A stretch of DNA of 18,235 nucleotides from Verrucomicrobiota bacterium (GTDB lineage: Bacteria > Verrucomicrobiota > Verrucomicrobiia > Chthoniobacterales > Terrimicrobiaceae), in assembly GCA_026398285.1 (NCBI GenBank), contig JAPLTI010000120.1:1-18235 (forward strand), written 5' to 3'. The translations under genes and the position numbers were made by a program. The notes below the pieces were generated by a model. It was given only the letters and a program-made list of their open reading frames with translations. It was not told the DNA's origin and did not search any database. This document shows, one piece after another, positions 12,888-18,235 of this stretch. Position 1 is the first letter of the stretch; each line of letters opens with the position of its first letter.

Positions 12888-15779
12888 ATGGCCAACGAGA
12901 AACATTCCGTGATCCGCATCAAAGGCGCCCGCCAGCACAACCTGCGGAACCTTGATGTCGAAATTCCGCGCCACCAACTCGTGGTGGTGACCGGCATGAG
13001 CGGCTCGGGCAAATCCTCGCTCGCCTTCGACACCCTCTTTGCGGAAGGGCAGCGCAAGTATGTCGAAAGTCTCTCGGCTTACGCGCGGCAGTTTCTGGAT
13101 CAGATGCAGAAGCCCGATGTGGACTACATCGAAGGGCTCTCCCCTGCCATCGCGATTGAGCAGCGCATCTCGGCGGCCAATCCCCGTTCGACCATCGCCA
13201 CCACCACCGAGATTTACGACTATCTCCGCCTCCTCTACGCAGCGGTCGGCATTCCCCATGATCCGAAAACCGGCCAGCGCGTCGCCCGCCAGACGCCGCA
13301 GGGAATTGCGGACGCCATCCTTCGGTGGCCCGAGGGCTCGAAATTCCTCGTCCTTGCGCCGCTTGTCACCGGCCAAACCGGCGAGTTTCGCGATGTCATT
13401 GAAAAAGCCCGCCGCGAGGGGTTTGTCCGCCTGCGGGTGGACGGCGAGGTCATCGAACTGGCGGATACGAAAAACATCCGTCTAGATAAAACAAAACCCC
13501 ACTTTATCGAGGCGGTTGTCGATCGTTTAACGGTGCGGCAAGACCTCGGGCAGCGCCTCGCAGACTCGGTTGAGACTTCCTTGCGCCTAGGCGCTGGACA
13601 CCTTTCCACAAGCCGCCAGGAACCGGGCGCGACGCAGTGGATCGAAGAAAAATTCTCAACCGATTTTTGCAATCCCTCGACTGGCTTCACCATGCCGCGC
13701 CTCACGCCAAAGCATTTTTCGTTCAACAGCCACCTCGGAGCCTGCCCGGCATGCCAAGGGATCGGCACGGAGAGTTTCTTCGATCCCGACCTTGTGGTGG
13801 ACGCCGAAAAAACAATCGCGCAGGGCGCCATTCGGCCATGGAAGCAAGCCAACAAGCGCATGAAGGCCTACTACGCCTCGCTCTTGAATGGCCTCCTCGC
13901 CGACACGCCGGCTCCCGTGGAAAAAGCATGGCGCGACCTGCCAGAAAGTTTCCACGAACTTGTCCTCAACGGATCGGGAAAAAGAAACATCTCGATCGCC
14001 ATCGGCGCCAACCGCACTTCGACCAAACCCTTTGAGGGCGTTCTCGCACACCTCGAGCACCTCTACGAAACCACCAAAAGTGAGTTTTCCCGCAAGCGAC
14101 TCCGGCTTTTTCAAGGAAAGCGCGTATGCCGCGTGTGTGAAGGAGCCCGACTGCGCCCCGAGATTCTCGCCGTCACGCTCGCAACAAAATCCGGGGCGGA
14201 GTTCGGCATTCAGGCAATTTGCGGCCTCACAATACGCGAGGCGGCAGATGTCATGGCAGACCTGCAACTCTCCGAGAGTGACGCCGGCATCGTGAAAGAT
14301 GTGCTGCGCGAGGTCCGGCAGCGGTTGCATTTTCTCAACGAAGTCGGCCTCGACTACCTCCAACTCAACCGCGAGAGCGGATCGCTTTCTGGTGGCGAAG
14401 CCCAGCGAATAAGGCTCGCCACACAAATCGGCTCGGGACTTTCCGGCGTCCTCTATGTTCTCGACGAGCCAAGCATCGGACTCCACCAGCGCGACAACGA
14501 CCGCCTCATCCAAACCCTCCGCAACCTCCGCGACCTCGGGAATTCCGTAATCGTTGTGGAACATGACGAAGACACCATCCGCGCTGCCGACCACATCCTC
14601 GACATCGGTCCCGGAGCCGGCCCGCGAGGTGGTCAACTCGTCGCCCAAGGCACCCTCGACGACATCCTCCAAAGCGAACAATCCCTCACCGCTCAATACC
14701 TCAAAGGCACAGTGCGCATTCCCGTCCCAAAACAGCGCACCGCCCCAAGAAAGACAGGTGCCGCCGAGGGCGAGATCGGCGATGGATGGCTCCGCGTTCA
14801 AGGCGCAACGGAGAACAACCTGAAAAACATCAACGCCGCATTCCCCGTGGGATGCCTCACTTGCGTCACTGGTGTCTCCGGCAGCGGAAAATCCACCCTC
14901 GTCAACGACATCCTTCGCGTTGCCCTCGAGCGGGACCTCCACCGCGCAAAAGCCAGACCTGGAGCCCATCGATTGATCACCGGCATAGAGCAATTCGACA
15001 AGGTCGTGGTCATCGACCAAAGCCCCGTGGGACGCACACCCCGCTCAAACCCCGCAACCTACACCGGTGCGCTCGGTCCAATCCGCGACCTCTTCAGCGA
15101 ACTCCCTGCCTCCCGCGTGCGCGGCTACGACTCGGGGCGCTTTTCCTTCAACAACAAAGGCGGCCGCTGTGAACACTGCCAAGGCGATGGCTTCATCCGG
15201 ATCGAAATGCACTTCCTCGCCGATGTCTATGTGGAGTGCGAGATCTGCCACGGCCGCCGCTACAATCGCGAGACGCTCGAGGTGACCTACAAGGGAAAAA
15301 ACATCGCCGATGTCTTGGAAATGACGGTGGATGACGCCGCGCGCTTCTTTCGCCATGTGCCTGCGCTTTGCGCGAAACTCGAAACGATGCAGGATGTCGG
15401 CCTCGGCTATCTGCGGCTCGGCCAATCCGCCACCACGCTTTCCGGTGGCGAAGCCCAGCGCCTCAAACTCTCCGCCGAACTCTCCAAACGCCCCACCGGA
15501 CGCACGATTTACCTCCTCGACGAGCCGACCACCGGCCTGCACTTCGCCGACATCCACAAGCTTCTCGAAGTGCTCATGAAGCTTCGAAACGCCCGAAACA
15601 CCCTTATCGTCATCGAACACAACCTCGAGGTTATCAAATGTGCGGACTGGATCATCGACCTCGGACCTAATGGAGGCTCTGGCGGCGGCCGCATCGTTGC
15701 GGAAGGCCCGCCCGAGCAAGTCGCCCGCAGCAAAGAAAGCGAAACCGCCCGCTACCTCGCCAAATATCTCAAATCATGA
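12888..15779 (+). CDS. uvrA: Excinuclease ABC subunit A
   Basis: This 963-residue protein is the damage-recognition ATPase of nucleotide excision repair; it loads UvrB onto lesions. Two ABC modules are complete: Walker A GMSGSGKS (36-43) and GVSGSGKST (662-670), signature LSGGEAQR at 500-507 and 851-858, each followed by a Walker B ending in LDEPS or LDEPT. The C-terminal zinc finger is intact, Cys761, Cys764, Cys784 and Cys787 spaced CX2CX19CX2C. The first zinc finger is not: C286PAC289 is present, but the upstream pair is Cys261 followed by Asn-Pro-Ser264, so one cysteine is missing. Later C414RVC417 is present. The start at ATG 12888 (MANEKHSVIRIKGARQHNL) fits the family; the frame opens at 12855. 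Its stop overlaps the next start as ATGA. Confidence 0.96.
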   Translation: MANEKHSVIRIKGARQHNLRNLDVEIPRHQLVVVTGMSGSGKSSLAFDTLFAEGQRKYVESLSAYARQFLDQMQKPDVDYIEGLSPAIAIEQRISAANPRSTIATTTEIYDYLRLLYAAVGIPHDPKTGQRVARQTPQGIADAILRWPEGSKFLVLAPLVTGQTGEFRDVIEKARREGFVRLRVDGEVIELADTKNIRLDKTKPHFIEAVVDRLTVRQDLGQRLADSVETSLRLGAGHLSTSRQEPGATQWIEEKFSTDFCNPSTGFTMPRLTPKHFSFNSHLGACPACQGIGTESFFDPDLVVDAEKTIAQGAIRPWKQANKRMKAYYASLLNGLLADTPAPVEKAWRDLPESFHELVLNGSGKRNISIAIGANRTSTKPFEGVLAHLEHLYETTKSEFSRKRLRLFQGKRVCRVCEGARLRPEILAVTLATKSGAEFGIQAICGLTIREAADVMADLQLSESDAGIVKDVLREVRQRLHFLNEVGLDYLQLNRESGSLSGGEAQRIRLATQIGSGLSGVLYVLDEPSIGLHQRDNDRLIQTLRNLRDLGNSVIVVEHDEDTIRAADHILDIGPGAGPRGGQLVAQGTLDDILQSEQSLTAQYLKGTVRIPVPKQRTAPRKTGAAEGEIGDGWLRVQGATENNLKNINAAFPVGCLTCVTGVSGSGKSTLVNDILRVALERDLHRAKARPGAHRLITGIEQFDKVVVIDQSPVGRTPRSNPATYTGALGPIRDLFSELPASRVRGYDSGRFSFNNKGGRCEHCQGDGFIRIEMHFLADVYVECEICHGRRYNRETLEVTYKGKNIADVLEMTVDDAARFFRHVPALCAKLETMQDVGLGYLRLGQSATTLSGGEAQRLKLSAELSKRPTGRTIYLLDEPTTGLHFADIHKLLEVLMKLRNARNTLIVIEHNLEVIKCADWIIDLGPNGGSGGGRIVAEGPPEQVARSKESETARYLAKYLKS

Positions 15780-18151
15780 AACGCCTCTGGCCGCTTCTTC
15801 TAATCTCCGCCATTTCATACGCCGCCCCGCTCGACGAAGCGCGGGAGGCTCTCGACAACGGATTCCCGCAGATCGCCATGGTGAAAATCGAGCAGCAGTT
15901 CCCATCCATCGGATCACAGCAAGCCGGCGCGGAAGCAAACCTTCTCTATGCCCGCGCCTTGATCGAAGCCGGCCAATCAGAGTCCGCTGCCACGCTCATC
16001 GAGACCGCAGCCATCCCCACTAGTCCCGCGCGGGATTTCTGGCTCGCTCAAGCCCTGGCAGGAAATGGTGACTGGCTCAAAGCATCCCAAGCCTATGCCA
16101 ACGCCGCCCGGGCATCGGATTTTGAATTTCAAAAAGAAGCAGTCATCGGCCGGGCCCGCATGCTCAAAAGCCTTTCAAAACCCAAGGAGGCCGCTGCCAC
16201 TCTGGCTCCTGCGGCCAACTGGCCCGCTTCGCCAATCAAATCCTCCGCCCTCCTCGAGCTCGCGGAAATCCAGCTCGCTCAAAAAAACGCAACCACCGCC
16301 CGCACCGTTCTCGAGCGCATTCCAGCCGAAAGCCCCGCCCATCAAGCCCGCAAAAACATCCTCCTCGCACAGGCCGCCGCGCAGGAGGAAAATGACGAGC
16401 TTGTTCTAAGCCTCCTCACCTCCCTCGTGCCCGTTAATGCAGACATGGCCATCTCGGCAGTGACCCTTCAGGCCTCAGCGCTACAGCGCCTCTCAAAAAA
16501 TGCTGAGGCCGAAACCTTGCTTGAGGAATTCATCGCCGCCCACCCCTCCATGCCGGGCCTAAAGGAGGTCTTCGCCTCACTCGATGAGATCTACTCGGGA
16601 GCGACAAGCCCCTCCTCGAGCGAACTCAAGCGTTGGTCCAGCGACCCGGATTCCACCCTGCGTCAGAAGCTAGCCACCTACTACCTCGCCCGTTTCGATG
16701 CCCGCCAAAAAAGCCCCGAAACCGCTCTACCACTTCTCGAACGCCTGGCCTCCGACCCGTCCACGAATCCCTTGGCAGAGGAGACCCTCCTCGAACTCGC
16801 CGCCCTCCGCATTCGTCTCAATCGAAACGACGAGGCCCTCGCGCTCCTTCCTCCCACTGGTTCCTCGCCACACACCGACTTTTTGCGCGGACTGGCACTC
16901 TCGCGCAAAGGCGACCACGCAGCAGCCTCCGCAGCCTTTACATCCGCAGCGCAGAATCCCGAACTCACCGAATCCGCCCTCTTCAATGCCGCCCTCTGCC
17001 AGCTTTTCTCCGGCATGACGCCAAACAACGCACTCCTCCAGTTGGAAAAAAACTTCCCCGCCAGCCCACGCCTTCCGGCCTTTCGGATGCAGGAGGCATT
17101 CCACCTCGCCCGTCAGGGCCACCCCGACGCGCTTTCCAAGCTTGAAGCTCTCGCCGGATCGCCCGTTCCAGGCATTGCATCCCGCGCACGCCTCGCCCTC
17201 GCAGAGTGGAAATACCAACAACTCGACTACCCGGGGGCGGATGCCGAACTCCGCCGCATTTCCACCCAAGCGGAACCCTCGCGCGAAGCCGCACTCAAGG
17301 TTTTCCTCACCGATGATGGCAACCCTGCCAACACCGAAAAAGCCATCGCCGCCGCGCGCACATTTCTCGGTGCCTATCAGAATACCGACCCTGAAGCGTC
17401 CGTAAGAATGAAGCTCGGCGAACTTCTCTACCGCCAGGGGGACTTCGCCACAGCCCGGGTCGAACTCGAAACCCTCGCCCGCAAATTTCCCGACTCGGAC
17501 TACGACGAGCCTGCCCTCTTCCTTGCGGCCCAATCCGTATCGCGCATCCCATCCTCAACCGCGCCTGACGAGGCCATTTTGCTCTTCGAGGAAGTTGCCG
17601 TCGGCAATGGCGCTCTCGCAGCCCAGGCCCGACTCGAACAAGCCTCCCTCATCGCCGCACAAGGCAAGCCACTCGAGGCGAATCTCGTCCTTGATAAAAT
17701 CCTGTCCTCACAGCCCTCTCCCGACACACACGCCACGGCTCTCATCGAGAAAGGTAAAAACCTTTACTCGCTCGGAGCCGATGATCCGGCCAACTACCGC
17801 GCCGCCATCGATGTCTGGAAACAAGTCGCCGCCGAGCACTCCAGCAACCCCGCCTGGCGCAACGAAGCCCTCACCCGCATCGGCACCGCCCTCGAAAAAA
17901 CCAACGACCTCAACACGGCCGTCGCCACCTACTACGATGTTTTCAAACCCACGGCGCAAGCCCCCACCGAGTTCTTCTGGTTCTACAAAGCCGGATTCGC
18001 AGCCGCACGCATCCTCGAATCCACCCAAAAATGGCCCGAAGCCATCCGCGTTTACGAAACCCTCGCCGCAACCGATGGCCACCGTTCCCTAGAAGCTAAA
18101 CACCGCATCAAACAACTGCGTCTCGAACATTTTCTTTGGGACGGCGAATAG
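15776..18151 (+). CDS. Large secreted tetratricopeptide-repeat protein
   Basis: A 791-residue protein starting MKRLWPLLLISAISYAAPL, a clear Sec signal peptide with probable cleavage near Ala17. The rest is almost wholly helical, Ala-, Leu- and Glu-rich, with many degenerate TPR-type helix pairs; visible examples are LLYARALIEAGQSESAATLI, FLRGLALSRKGDHAAASAAF, LGELLYRQGDFATARVELE and RIGTALEKTNDLNTAVATYY. The arrangement resembles periplasmic or outer-membrane-associated TPR scaffolds (YbgF- or BamD-like repeats), but no lipobox or other domain identifies a partner. ATG 15776 overlaps the uvrA stop (ATGA), which fixes the start and implies translational coupling. A link with DNA repair is not implied, as the protein is exported. 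The repeat fold is clear, the role unknown. Confidence 0.88.
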   Translation: MKRLWPLLLISAISYAAPLDEAREALDNGFPQIAMVKIEQQFPSIGSQQAGAEANLLYARALIEAGQSESAATLIETAAIPTSPARDFWLAQALAGNGDWLKASQAYANAARASDFEFQKEAVIGRARMLKSLSKPKEAAATLAPAANWPASPIKSSALLELAEIQLAQKNATTARTVLERIPAESPAHQARKNILLAQAAAQEENDELVLSLLTSLVPVNADMAISAVTLQASALQRLSKNAEAETLLEEFIAAHPSMPGLKEVFASLDEIYSGATSPSSSELKRWSSDPDSTLRQKLATYYLARFDARQKSPETALPLLERLASDPSTNPLAEETLLELAALRIRLNRNDEALALLPPTGSSPHTDFLRGLALSRKGDHAAASAAFTSAAQNPELTESALFNAALCQLFSGMTPNNALLQLEKNFPASPRLPAFRMQEAFHLARQGHPDALSKLEALAGSPVPGIASRARLALAEWKYQQLDYPGADAELRRISTQAEPSREAALKVFLTDDGNPANTEKAIAAARTFLGAYQNTDPEASVRMKLGELLYRQGDFATARVELETLARKFPDSDYDEPALFLAAQSVSRIPSSTAPDEAILLFEEVAVGNGALAAQARLEQASLIAAQGKPLEANLVLDKILSSQPSPDTHATALIEKGKNLYSLGADDPANYRAAIDVWKQVAAEHSSNPAWRNEALTRIGTALEKTNDLNTAVATYYDVFKPTAQAPTEFFWFYKAGFAAARILESTQKWPEAIRVYETLAATDGHRSLEAKHRIKQLRLEHFLWDGE

Positions 18152-18235
18152 CCAATCTTGTCGCAGATGAATCAGGGCCGGGGCAAAGCCTGCTTCTTTG
18201 CGGGCATTGGCCATGGCGGGGATAAAATTTCTTTT
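18152..18235. other. Unassigned right edge
   Basis: The 84 bases after the TPR gene are too short to assign. On the minus strand, a frame ending at a stop at 18172-18174 could be the last 20 codons of a convergent gene; on the plus strand an ATG at 18168 opens a frame to the window edge. Both have similar third-position GC by eye. GCAAAG and CTTTGC around CCTGCTT form a 6-bp hairpin that could end the uvrA-TPR transcript. Confidence 0.3.

Noticed and set aside
13656..15020. 454-codon minus-strand frame under uvrA
   Set aside because: Antisense to a fully conserved UvrA; composition is explained by the codon pattern of the sense gene.

Overview
The window reads as a stretch of chromosome from a free-living Verrucomicrobiota-like bacterium (inference). 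The pointers are a PEP-CTERM protein carrying autotransporter-type repeats, a 34-residue AURKAIP1/COX24-type basic protein, GC-rich codons, long Ala/Pro-rich secreted proteins, and a general lack of Shine-Dalgarno sequences before start codons. I see no phage, insertion sequence, CRISPR array, tRNA or rRNA. Most of the window is core metabolism and envelope genes in short convergent or divergent blocks.

Layout. 1-2353 (minus): the N-terminal part of a renalase-like FAD oxidoreductase, then a large PEP-CTERM/PATR-repeat surface protein. 2517-4481 (plus): a CYTH-like protein and two half-size chromate transporter subunits, the three genes overlapping each other. 4482-5160: the only long gene-free stretch, with repeat-like hairpins and one strong nested inverted repeat that looks like a minus-strand terminator. 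5161-6366: a VanZ-family membrane protein converging with GTP cyclohydrolase FolE2. 6455-9009 (plus): a mannonate-oxidoreductase-like SDR, a long-form HisG, the 34-residue basic protein and a small lipoprotein. 9015-12781 (minus): a glycerol-uptake operon glpF-glpK-glpD. 12888-18151 (plus): uvrA, overlapping a large secreted TPR protein by ATGA.

How the genes work together: GlpF admits glycerol, GlpK phosphorylates it and GlpD oxidises glycerol-3-phosphate to DHAP, feeding electrons to quinone. The two ChrA halves probably form one heteromeric anion transporter. The other genes are housekeeping singletons (folate or queuosine precursor synthesis, histidine synthesis, nucleotide excision repair) or envelope proteins.

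Points that most deserve a second look: the glpK frame, which runs 215 bases into glpD and gives an oversized C terminus; the nested inverted repeat at 4868-4939 with a 20-codon frame just upstream on the minus strand; a 5-codon upstream frame overlapping the folE2 start; the PEP-CTERM protein that carries autotransporter repeats without a beta-barrel; and a UvrA whose first zinc finger lacks a cysteine. I see no clear, previously undescribed multi-gene system.
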